From contig DJWL01000059.1 of NCBI GenBank assembly GCA_002441545.1, positions 1 through 5,865 on the forward strand: a DNA stretch of 5,865 nt, in the 5' to 3' direction. The stretch is from Flavobacteriaceae bacterium UBA6231. Its GTDB lineage: Bacteria; Bacteroidota; Bacteroidia; Flavobacteriales; Flavobacteriaceae. The translations under genes and the position numbers were made by a program. Under the pieces are notes generated by a model, which was given only the letters and a program-made list of their open reading frames with translations, ran no database searches and was not told the origin of the DNA. This document shows positions 1 through 5,729 of the stretch, piece by piece. Numbering within the stretch: the stretch's first letter is position 1; each line of letters starts with the position of its first letter.

Positions 1-42
1 AAATTAATGCAAGAGGTTCATTAACCACATAAAAACTACTGT

Positions 43-579
43 ATGAAAACTACTTTATCGATGTTATTTCTTTGGGTGTTCAGTTTTTCCTTTTCACAAG
101 TGAATTGGATGACGATGGAACAAGCGTTAACTGCTCAAAAAACCAATCCAAAAAAGATTCTCATCGATTTTTATGCAGATTGGTGTGGACCGTGTAAATT
201 GATGGATAAACAAACCTATTCACATCCTATTATTTCTAAATACATCAATGAGAATTTTTACGCCGTAAAATTCAACGCAGAAGGCAATCAGTCGGTTAAT
301 TTTTACGGTAGGGTTTTTACCAATCCAGACTTTGCTAACAAGGCAAAAAGCAAAAATGCAATGCACCAGTTCGCGAAGTTTATGAATGTCAATGGCTATC
401 CAGCTTTGGTATTTTTAGACGAAAATGCTCAACCGATTACCAATTTGATGGGATTTTTCTCTGCTAAAGAATTAGAACCTTATATCACTCTATTTTCTAA
501 AGGAGAATATAAAAACATCAAAACCCGTGAACAATGGGAAAATTATCAGAAAAAATTTAAATCAAAGATTAAAGAGTAA
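43..579 (+). CDS. Exported thioredoxin-fold protein (WCGPCK active site)
   Basis: A 178-residue secreted thiol-disulfide oxidoreductase of the thioredoxin superfamily. Residues 1-18 form a signal peptide (Lys at position 2, hydrophobic core, Ser-rich end) with likely cleavage just before Gln19, as is common in Bacteroidota. The redox motif WCGPCK is at residues 47-52, preceded by a FYAD strand, and the cis-proline is Pro120 in GYPALVF. About 35 residues (near 75-110) are inserted between the active-site helix and the cis-Pro strand, as in the thioredoxin_7/DsbD-gamma-like group rather than minimal TrxA. Both active-site cysteines are present, so it should be active, probably as a periplasmic reductant or chaperone for client proteins; the client is unknown. 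The ATG is preceded by an A-rich leader with no Shine-Dalgarno site. An upstream plus-strand reading frame could end at 22-24 or 30-32, so it may be the last gene of an operon. A strong terminator lies about 150 bases downstream. Confidence 0.93.
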   Translation: MKTTLSMLFLWVFSFSFSQVNWMTMEQALTAQKTNPKKILIDFYADWCGPCKLMDKQTYSHPIISKYINENFYAVKFNAEGNQSVNFYGRVFTNPDFANKAKSKNAMHQFAKFMNVNGYPALVFLDENAQPITNLMGFFSAKELEPYITLFSKGEYKNIKTREQWENYQKKFKSKIKE

Positions 580-664
580 TTCGAGTTATGGTTTTTGAAA
601 AATATTTGCGAGGAATGAAATAATGAAGTAATTCACAGGATTTATGAATATTTTTATCAATAGG

Positions 665-682
665 AACGGACTTTAGTCCGTT
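665..682. repeat. REP-like palindrome, CTTTAG core (copy 1)
   Basis: A perfect 18-base inverted repeat: AACGGACT at 665-672, a TT spacer, and AGTCCGTT at 675-682. No long T-tract follows, so it is not a classical terminator by itself. It shares the core and geometry of a second palindrome 20 bases further on. Short palindromes with such a core, scattered between genes, are the form taken by REP-type elements mobilised by RAYT transposases. Whether it recurs in this genome cannot be seen here. Confidence 0.55.
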
Positions 683-701
683 TTAGAAATCATAAAAACA
701 A

Positions 702-717
702 TTTGGCTTTAGTCAAA
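702..717. repeat. REP-like palindrome, CTTTAG core (copy 2)
   Basis: An imperfect inverted repeat: TTTGGCT at 702-708, a TT spacer, and AGTCAAA at 711-717, with one G-T wobble pair. The centre is the same CTTTAG as in the palindrome at 665-682, while the outer arms differ (CGGA there, TTTGG here). Conserved core with changed but still paired arms suggests that a structure, rather than the exact sequence, is kept. Confidence 0.45.
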
Positions 718-726
718 ACATAATAA

Positions 727-758
727 AAAGACTTTCATTATTGAAGGTCTTTCTTTTT
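727..758 (+). terminator. Rho-independent terminator after the thioredoxin gene
   Basis: An 11-base-pair stem, AAAGACTTTCA (727-737) with TGAAGGTCTTT (742-752), contains one T-G wobble and closes a TTAT loop. A T-rich tail follows, CTTTTTT at 753-759. This is the best terminator in the window and is oriented for plus-strand transcripts arriving from the thioredoxin gene. The A-run on the left side makes only a weak T-tract in the opposite direction, so it probably works poorly for the minus-strand operon. Confidence 0.82.
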
Positions 759-1019
759 TAGTTTTAAACAAATTCTCTTAAATTCACATCATAAAAATTC
801 AAATCTCAAAACATTGAATATATAAATCCTACGATGTCGTATTCTGTACAAAAAACCAAATAAAAATAAAACTTTTAAACTGTAAATTTACAAGTATTAA
901 TATAAGTGGATATCTAAATCATATTTTTTGAATTAATTATTATATAACACTCATAAAACATTAAATTACTTTTGCAATAGTTTTATCTAGGGAAGCTTGA
1001 GCAGGGTATTTTGTTTTTT

Positions 1020-1868
1020 TTAGAAATCATACATTAATGTAAGATAGATATCATACTGATTAAATGTTCTACCAGTGCTGTATTGGTTTCTGTTATAAAC
1101 AGAGGTAGCAGAAATTTTAAAGGGTTTGAAGTTCTTTTCGTATCCTAATCCCGCAAAAAATGTTTTGTTGGTAATAAAATCTTGTGCAAGGTCTATGTTT
1201 CTACTGTCTGGAGCGTTACCAAAACCAGTCACTACAGAAAAATTATCTCTTTTTTCATTGAAAAAGTTACGCCACTGTAGCATGTTAGAATAGTAAGTAT
1301 TTCCTTGGCTGAAGCTGATGAAATTTCTTAGGGTGATTCTGTTGTGGTCGGTTTCTTTCGTGATTCCTATAATAGGCGTTACCAAATCAAAGTTTTCTGC
1401 AGCTAAAAACTTAGTTCCTGTTTCTAATTCCCAGCCTTTTCCTAGATTACTGTAAAATGAGTAGAACAGTTCATAATTAGGAAATAGTTTTTGGTCAGAT
1501 ACGCTTGCTCCGATAAATGAGTAATGGTTTTTACCATGTTTTGCATAAACTTCTAAATCATATTTTAAGCTGGTGATTTCTGCTCTAGATTTTAGGTTTA
1601 TTCTACCTATAAAGGTTAATTTTTGGTTTTTAGTTTTTCTCATGTAGTGCAGAGAAGTAGTGCTCATGGTAGAAATTCCACCACTATAGACGCTTTGTAC
1701 TTGGGAGAGACCTACTTGATTAAGTGGTGCTTTTAAAGAATCTGTTGGATTTTCTTTGATTACAGATTGTTTAATTTTTATAGAATCACTGTGATTTTGA
1801 GCAAAGATAAAACCGCTAAAAATAATTGCTACAATAGATATGCTTTTCTTATACCAATAATGTTTCAT
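1020..1868 (-). CDS. YaiO-family outer-membrane beta-barrel protein
   Basis: A 282-residue outer-membrane protein. Residues 1-23 are a signal peptide (basic start, hydrophobic core, FA before Gln24). Residues 24-55 look like a flexible Ser/Lys/Pro linker, and from about 56 onward alternating aromatic and polar strands run to a C-terminal Phe, the usual barrel assembly signal. YaiO-like features are the LGKGWELETGTKFL hairpin (142-155), the GNAPDSR loop (217-223; the family has G-x-x-P-D here) and the final strand ending in MYDF. E. coli YaiO is a little shorter and is encoded beside a BcsA-like synthase (yaiP) and a PIG-L-type deacetylase (yaiS). Here too it sits directly after a membrane glycosyltransferase, with only 4 bases between the genes. 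It may form a channel or surface anchor for the polymer, but YaiO function is not established. It lacks the TPR scaffold seen in PgaA, so if it exports polymer it does so without that module. Confidence 0.8.
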   Translation of the reverse strand: MKHYWYKKSISIVAIIFSGFIFAQNHSDSIKIKQSVIKENPTDSLKAPLNQVGLSQVQSVYSGGISTMSTTSLHYMRKTKNQKLTFIGRINLKSRAEITSLKYDLEVYAKHGKNHYSFIGASVSDQKLFPNYELFYSFYSNLGKGWELETGTKFLAAENFDLVTPIIGITKETDHNRITLRNFISFSQGNTYYSNMLQWRNFFNEKRDNFSVVTGFGNAPDSRNIDLAQDFITNKTFFAGLGYEKNFKPFKISATSVYNRNQYSTGRTFNQYDIYLTLMYDF

Positions 1869-1872
1869 AATT

Positions 1873-3327
1873 TTAATTTGTTTTGTTAAAGCCTTTTCTT
1901 GTCATCACTCCCCATTTCTTTTTCTTGCCTGTAAGTTCATCATAATATCCTTTTAAACTGCAATATACTATAATAGGATGATATATAAATGGTTCTAGTA
2001 TTGCCATTGCAGAGATGCCAAGCGTTACAAAACCATTCTTATAATAGTTAAATACCTTTCGATCTAAAAAAACAGCGGAGAAGCTTAATCCTATATAAAA
2101 ACTTATGACTGCTATTATAAGGTAAAGAATATTCATAAATGCTACAGGGTCATAGAAATAATTGTAAATTAAAACAAAAATGCCTATGAATTCTACAAAT
2201 GGAGACAAAAATTCAAAGAATAAATTATAAGGAAAAATAATAAATCCCATTCTTCCATATTTAGGGTTAAGGAATACTTTTTTATTCTTTTTCAATATTT
2301 GAAACAAGCCTCTAGACCATCTTATACGTTGTCTTACTAGGATTTGTAACGTTTCTGGGCCTTCCGTCCAGCATAGAGTTCTGGGAACGCTTCTTACACA
2401 ATAAGGCTGATTGGTCTCTTGCATGTAGCCTACCATCCTAAAAACTAAGTCCATGTCTTCGCCCAAAGAGTTTTTATCATAACCCCCAATTTTTAATACA
2501 ATTTCTTTGTCAAACAAACCTAACCCTCCAGAAATATTAGGAACAGCATTCAAATAAGACCACGCCATTTTTCCTAGTACAAAAGAACGGATGTATTCTA
2601 ATTCCTGAAACCTAACCAATAGTTTTTTAGGAACACCTACATTTTCCATAGTCCCTCTGTTTACAAAACTAGAATTAGACATTCTTAGTGTAGCTCCTAC
2701 TCCTATACATCTTTTTTTCTCATTAAGTACTACATCCATCATAATGAGTAGCGTATCAAAATCCAAAACGCAATCTACATCTATATTTAAAAAATAGTCG
2801 TATTTAGCAATATTAAGTCCTGCATTGAGGGCATCGGCTTTACCACCACCATTAAATTTATCAATCACTACGAGATTTTTGTAGGCCATATCTGTAGAGC
2901 GATAGATGCCTTTAATGGGTGCAGATTGTACTATTGTTTCAAAAATATATTTGGTCTCTTCTAGTTTAAATTCTTTAATCAATTTGTCTAATGTATCATC
3001 ACTACTTCCGTCATTTACCACTACAAGTTCGAATTTATGATAATTGATAGAAAGTAATGAGTGTACATTGTCTATAATAGTCATAGATTCATTGTACGCC
3101 CCAGTAATGATACTTATGCCAGGAGCATGATTCATTAATGCAAGTTTTTTGCTCTGAGAAAATTTTCTTTTAAAAAGGTATTTTTTTATTGCCAAGAATG
3201 ATAATAAATTGGTCAGAAATAGGCTCAAGAACATTCCTATAGCGACAGCTCTCATAGAAGAGTTGTAAAAATCAGAAAATTCTATTCCTTTATAATAATC
3301 TAATGCTGTGTATAAAATTTCTTCCAT
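1873..3327 (-). CDS. Processive family 2 membrane glycosyltransferase (PgaC/IcaA-like)
   Basis: A 484-residue inner-membrane synthase that should polymerise a nucleotide sugar into a beta-linked polysaccharide and pass it across the membrane. One hydrophobic helix lies at about residues 25-48. The cytoplasmic GT-A domain (70-345) carries all hallmarks: NDGSSDDT at 105-112, the GGGKADALNAG donor loop at 160-170, the D-x-D metal site Asp183/Asp185, GED at 289-291 supplying the catalytic acid Asp291, and Q-R-x-R-W at 333-337, the signature of processive enzymes. Hydrophobic segments at about 361-390, 396-421 and 432-456 would form the channel. It ends about 28 residues after the last helix, with no PilZ domain, so direct c-di-GMP control as in BcsA is not expected. 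Closest relatives are probably PgaC/IcaA-type (poly-N-acetylglucosamine) or NodC-like enzymes; the sugar cannot be read from the sequence. Its ATG overlaps the preceding stop as TAATG, indicating coupled translation. Confidence 0.92.
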   Translation of the reverse strand: MEEILYTALDYYKGIEFSDFYNSSMRAVAIGMFLSLFLTNLLSFLAIKKYLFKRKFSQSKKLALMNHAPGISIITGAYNESMTIIDNVHSLLSINYHKFELVVVNDGSSDDTLDKLIKEFKLEETKYIFETIVQSAPIKGIYRSTDMAYKNLVVIDKFNGGGKADALNAGLNIAKYDYFLNIDVDCVLDFDTLLIMMDVVLNEKKRCIGVGATLRMSNSSFVNRGTMENVGVPKKLLVRFQELEYIRSFVLGKMAWSYLNAVPNISGGLGLFDKEIVLKIGGYDKNSLGEDMDLVFRMVGYMQETNQPYCVRSVPRTLCWTEGPETLQILVRQRIRWSRGLFQILKKNKKVFLNPKYGRMGFIIFPYNLFFEFLSPFVEFIGIFVLIYNYFYDPVAFMNILYLIIAVISFYIGLSFSAVFLDRKVFNYYKNGFVTLGISAMAILEPFIYHPIIVYCSLKGYYDELTGKKKKWGVMTRKGFNKTN

Positions 3328-4409
3328 TATAAAATTTTTTGTTCATCAGGAACTGTTTTTTCAAGCTCATAACGATATATTTTATTTTCTAAAATAGATT
3401 CTGAAGCTGTAGCTCTTGATAAAGCAATTAAAATAGCCTTTCTAAAGTTGGTATGGAATTCTGTTTTAAGTAATTCTTCTAAAAAGTGAATTACTTTTTC
3501 ATTTTTATATCCCATGTATCCAAGACTTTTAACAATTTCTGTTTTACATTTTATATCATTCTCTTTAAGATAAAGATCCATCAAAACATCAATAGACTGT
3601 TTTTGATTTAGAATACCAAGCGTTCTAATCATTTTACGTCTCATTTTGGTGTGGTCTATCTTAATCATGCTATGGATAGGCTCAATAGCAGTCTCTTGAT
3701 GATAGTAAGCAACCAAATCTAATGATAAGCTTATTATTGAACTTTCATATTTGGGATTAATCCACTTGCCGAAATCAGCTTTAGGTGCAAGAGGCCTATT
3801 GGTGATTAATTGAAAATATTCTAATTGCTGCCATGGTGTGAAAGGTTCTGTTGTAAAATCAAAAAAATCATAAATGTCATCACTGTCATAAATATTGAGG
3901 GTATAAGCGTTGGCAAGTTCTCGTATGTCAGAATTTTTATGCTTTTGTAATTTTCTTAGTTTCGTTCGGTTGACAACAATTTTAAATCGATTTAGGCGGT
4001 CTAATGCCTCAAGAACTCTTTTCGTGAAAATACTGTCTAAATCTTTTATATCTTTTACATGAAGTCCTAAAGATTTATAAACATCAGTAAGAGTAGCAAA
4101 TTCGGTGCCCTTTAAAAATATCGAATAATCTTTTAAAACTTTTATAAATATGGTTCTTATTCTTCTGTTTTTTTGAACTTTTAATTTTTTTAATATTTTT
4201 ATTTTTTCTGTGTTTTCGTAATTTTCTAAAAGAATAATCTCGCTAAGAATTTCGCTGAAAATATTTCTTATTCTATTATTTTTTTCACTATTAATAATAA
4301 CTGGAATGTTATAAATAAATACCAGAAACATTCCAATATTAATTACAATAATATTGAATAAGAAAAAATCTAATAGATAGGTAGGTATATTATGAAGTAA
4401 ATTTCCCAA
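3327..4409 (-). CDS. Membrane-anchored HEAT-repeat protein
   Basis: A 360-residue protein with one N-terminal membrane helix (about residues 11-38) and a long alpha-helical cytoplasmic part. Paired helices with HEAT spacing are clearest from about 221 to 345, for example around MRRKMIRTLGILN (256-268), KTEIVKSLGYMG (289-300) and FRKAILIALSRA (322-333). Residues 44-115 are also helical and very basic. HEAT solenoids bind other proteins and no catalytic motif is visible, so a scaffold linking the preceding receiver domain to the following synthase is a reasonable inference. The start is odd: the only usable in-frame start ahead of the membrane helix is TTG at 4409-4407, because a TAA lies in frame 18 bases upstream with no ATG between. 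The next ATG (residue 27) would cut into the helix. The TTG start overlaps the receiver gene by 20 bases, which fits translational coupling. The stop overlaps the synthase ATG by one base (TAATG). Confidence 0.82.
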   Translation of the reverse strand: MGNLLHNIPTYLLDFFLFNIIVINIGMFLVFIYNIPVIINSEKNNRIRNIFSEILSEIILLENYENTEKIKILKKLKVQKNRRIRTIFIKVLKDYSIFLKGTEFATLTDVYKSLGLHVKDIKDLDSIFTKRVLEALDRLNRFKIVVNRTKLRKLQKHKNSDIRELANAYTLNIYDSDDIYDFFDFTTEPFTPWQQLEYFQLITNRPLAPKADFGKWINPKYESSIISLSLDLVAYYHQETAIEPIHSMIKIDHTKMRRKMIRTLGILNQKQSIDVLMDLYLKENDIKCKTEIVKSLGYMGYKNEKVIHFLEELLKTEFHTNFRKAILIALSRATASESILENKIYRYELEKTVPDEQKIL

Positions 4410-4788
4410 GATTTTTTTCTTTAGTTATTAATTCTGATAATTTTCCTAGTCTACAAATCATTTCCATAGGAGTAAATGGTTTTTCAATCATGTCATCTAT
4501 TCCCATTTTGTAGAGTCTTAAAATGTTTTCTGGAGTAAAATTGTCAGATAAAATTACAATTTTGGTGTCTTTTAAATGTTCATTAGATTTAATAAAAGTA
4601 ATAAGTTCGAATCCAGAATAGTATTGTAAGTGAATATTTGAAATTATTATGTCAAATTTTTCTTCAGACAAAAAAGTAAATGCTTCTTTTCCGTTAGAAG
4701 CTAACTTTAGATCATAACCTTCTTTTGTAAGGATATGTAAAATAAGGTTTCTTATGATCTCATTTTTTTCGGTGACCAATATTTTCAT
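4390..4788 (-). CDS. Stand-alone receiver domain with degenerate phosphorylation site
   Basis: A 132-residue protein made of a single CheY-like receiver domain with no output domain. The fold is recognisable: MKILV strand 1, FDIIIS strand 3 (45-50), KIVILS strand 4 with Ser81 at the conserved Thr/Ser position, and EKPF with the conserved Lys103-Pro104. The key acidic residues are changed. The phosphoacceptor Asp of strand 3 is Asn51 (codon AAT at 4638-4636), and the acidic pair after strand 1, normally Asp-Asp, reads Glu7-Lys8. Known receivers lacking the acceptor Asp act as pseudo-receivers through protein contacts or small ligands, so classical phosphorelay control is unlikely. No histidine kinase is in the window. 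As first gene of the operon, overlapping the HEAT gene, it is a candidate regulator of the synthase complex. The ATG follows an A-rich leader without a Shine-Dalgarno site. Confidence 0.88.
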   Translation of the reverse strand: MKILVTEKNEIIRNLILHILTKEGYDLKLASNGKEAFTFLSEEKFDIIISNIHLQYYSGFELITFIKSNEHLKDTKIVILSDNFTPENILRLYKMGIDDMIEKPFTPMEMICRLGKLSELITKEKNLGKFTS

Positions 4789-4869
4789 TGTGTTGTGTTT
4801 TTTATTTTGCTAATGATAGCTTAAAAAAAGGAGTAACTTTTTTATTATTTATTTACAAAATCAATAATG

Positions 4870-4895
4870 AAAAAAAGCTAAATTCTTAAATTTAG
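4870..4895 (-). terminator. Weak terminator-like hairpin in the operon leader
   Basis: Read on the minus strand, CTAAATT (4895-4889) pairs perfectly with AATTTAG (4884-4878) around a TAAG loop, and after one C there are seven T (4876-4870). The stem has a single G-C pair, so it is thermodynamically weak and could arise by chance in such AT-rich DNA. It lies between the candidate promoter and the receiver gene, 82 bases before that start codon, so it could act as an attenuator or stop read-through from the right. Confidence 0.3.
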
Positions 4896-4947
4896 TTCTT
4901 TGATTTTTACAAAAAGAAAATTATTTCATTCTTTTTAAAAACTTTTG

Positions 4948-4955
4948 CAAAGATA
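4948..4955 (-). promoter_or_regulatory. Candidate Bacteroidota -7 promoter element for the operon
   Basis: The minus strand reads TATCTTTG, an exact match to the TAnnTTTG consensus used by the primary sigma factor of Bacteroidota. The nearest upstream TTG (plus-strand CAA at 4983-4985) is 27 bases away, longer than the usual 17-23, so the -33 element is poor. Transcription would begin near 4941, giving a leader of about 150 bases before the receiver ATG. It is the best match I found between the ATPase remnant and the operon. Confidence 0.4.
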
Positions 4956-5238
4956 TTAATTATTAATTAAATATTTTAAATCCAATTGATGATATAAATC
5001 AAAAATGATAATTATTAATATGTTTTTATTTAATTTTAATTTTTTTTCTATTTAAATTATTTATTTTTTTTAATAATGTTTATTTTTATATTTTATTTTA
5101 TTTAAGTTTATAGTTTATTTTAAATTATTTGTATTTTGTTTTTATTAATGATTTTGTAAAAAAAACAAGAAAATTTTATTTTTTATGTCTCTTTTTTTAA
5201 CTTAAAAAGTTAAATCATTTGCCAAGCCAACAACAAAC

Positions 5239-5658
5239 TTACTTCACAAATAGTAGAAGTAATAAAATGTTGAGGCCAGAATATTCAAAACTAAAAATCT
5301 TTTGCAACATAGAATTACCAATGGTTAAAAGTAAAGTGAAAGCAATGGTAGAAATAATCACCAAATCTCGTGGAGAAGACAATTGTCTCAATGCTTCTAA
5401 AGATTTTTCGGTTTTTCTGTGTTGATAAAAAGTGATGGAAATAATGACGAAAACCCAACACAATAGAATTATACCTTCGGTATAATCTCCCAATAAAACA
5501 TAGACTAGACCACAAAACATGAGCAAGATAAACATGGGCTCTTGAATCACTTCTAAGGCAATTTGCCAAACGTTTTTCGGTTTTGCAGAAGGCAGTTCAT
5601 TGAAGCCGTATTGTTTCAAAAGTTCTGCTGCTTTTTTTTGAGAAATTCCGTGTGTCAT
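5239..5658 (-). pseudogene. P-type cation ATPase remnant with large internal deletion
   Basis: The reading frame encodes 139 residues. Residues 1-99 are a clear N-terminus of a type II P-type cation-transporting ATPase: the cation-ATPase N domain (GISQKKAAELLKQYGFNELP, 4-23), the EVIQEPMFILLM segment, membrane helices at about 42-58 and 62-78, then EKSLEALRQLSSPRDLV, which in intact proteins leads into the actuator domain. Instead it switches at about residue 100 to a hydrophobic stretch (TIAFTLLLTIGNSMLQKIFSFE, near 104-125) that resembles the last membrane helices of such pumps. The actuator motif TGES, the phosphorylation motif DKTGT and the nucleotide domain are all absent. Intact relatives run to roughly 800-900 residues, so about 700 appear lost while the frame stayed open. 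It cannot pump ions. A short expressed membrane peptide is possible but unproven. The ATG at 5658 is fixed by an in-frame TGA three codons upstream. Confidence 0.8.
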
Positions 5659-5693
5659 GGCATTTCATTTTTAAGATGAGAATAAATTACGGG

Positions 5694-5729
5694 AAAAAAT
5701 GGCTGATTATAAATGGTTTTTAATCAGTC
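5694..5729 (-). terminator. Terminator-like hairpin upstream of the ATPase remnant
   Basis: GGCTGATTA (5701-5709) pairs with TAATCAGTC (5721-5729), nine pairs including one G-T wobble, and the inner bases can extend the stem further. On the minus strand the stem is followed by six T (5699-5694), as expected for a terminator of a minus-strand gene lying to the right of the window. On the plus strand TCTTTTATT follows, so it may act in both directions. Confidence 0.5.

Larger units (their letters stand above)
580..1019. other. Convergent intergenic gap
   Basis: This 440-base gap separates the ends of two converging transcription units and contains no credible gene. The left half carries two short CTTTAG-centred palindromes and the plus-strand terminator, each listed separately. 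From about 760 to 1019 the sequence is AT-rich without coding signal. I see no good hairpin plus T-tract for the minus-strand operon that ends at 1020; a small TACGA-TG-TCGTA palindrome at 830-841 has a loop too tight and no T-tract. Confidence 0.7.
1020..4788 (-). other. Predicted four-gene polysaccharide operon
   Basis: Four minus-strand genes are packed without gaps: receiver domain (4788-4390), HEAT-repeat protein (4409-3327, 20-base overlap), glycosyltransferase (3327-1873, TAATG stop/start overlap) and YaiO-type barrel (1868-1020, 4-base gap). Such spacing implies a single mRNA and translational coupling. No deacetylase, PilZ, GGDEF or TPR scaffold gene is present, so the set is smaller than pga, ica or bcs operons. 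The order places two putative regulators ahead of synthase and outer-membrane partner. Confidence 0.85.
4789..5238. other. Very AT-rich leader and intergenic region
   Basis: A 450-base gene-free stretch between the ATPase remnant and the operon. By count, 4981-5220 holds 23 G or C in 240 bases (about 10%), and 5041-5100 only 2 in 60. I see no credible ORF, tRNA or structured RNA. The part near the operon holds a candidate promoter (4948-4955) and a weak hairpin with a T-tract (4870-4895). The rest is A- and T-tracts that could be bent DNA or a target for AT-binding nucleoid proteins, or merely decayed sequence. Confidence 0.7.

Noticed and set aside
1..32. C-terminus of an upstream plus-strand gene, ending at 22-24 or 30-32
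   Set aside because: Two frames are open at the edge (stops TAA at 22 and TAA at 30), and 7-9 codons are too few to choose between them or name a product.
588..623. 11-codon ATG frame after the thioredoxin gene
   Set aside because: Too short, with no supporting leader or similarity.
4824..4843. A6G / CT6 inverted repeat just ahead of the receiver gene
   Set aside because: The stem is nearly all A-T and such pairs of homopolymer runs are expected by chance in this composition.
5234..5241. Minus-strand TAAGTTTG, matching the -7 consensus
   Set aside because: It overlaps the stop of the ATPase remnant, is about 450 bases from the operon, and I found no clear -33 partner; the site at 4948-4955 is better placed.
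5219..5425. Plus-strand open frame of 68 codons over the ATPase remnant
   Set aside because: It is antisense to the recognisable ATPase sequence, has no protein-like features and is a shadow frame.
5315..5569. Second minus-strand open frame of 84 codons inside the ATPase remnant
   Set aside because: It is an alternative frame of the same DNA, and only the 5239-5658 frame gives a recognisable ATPase sequence.
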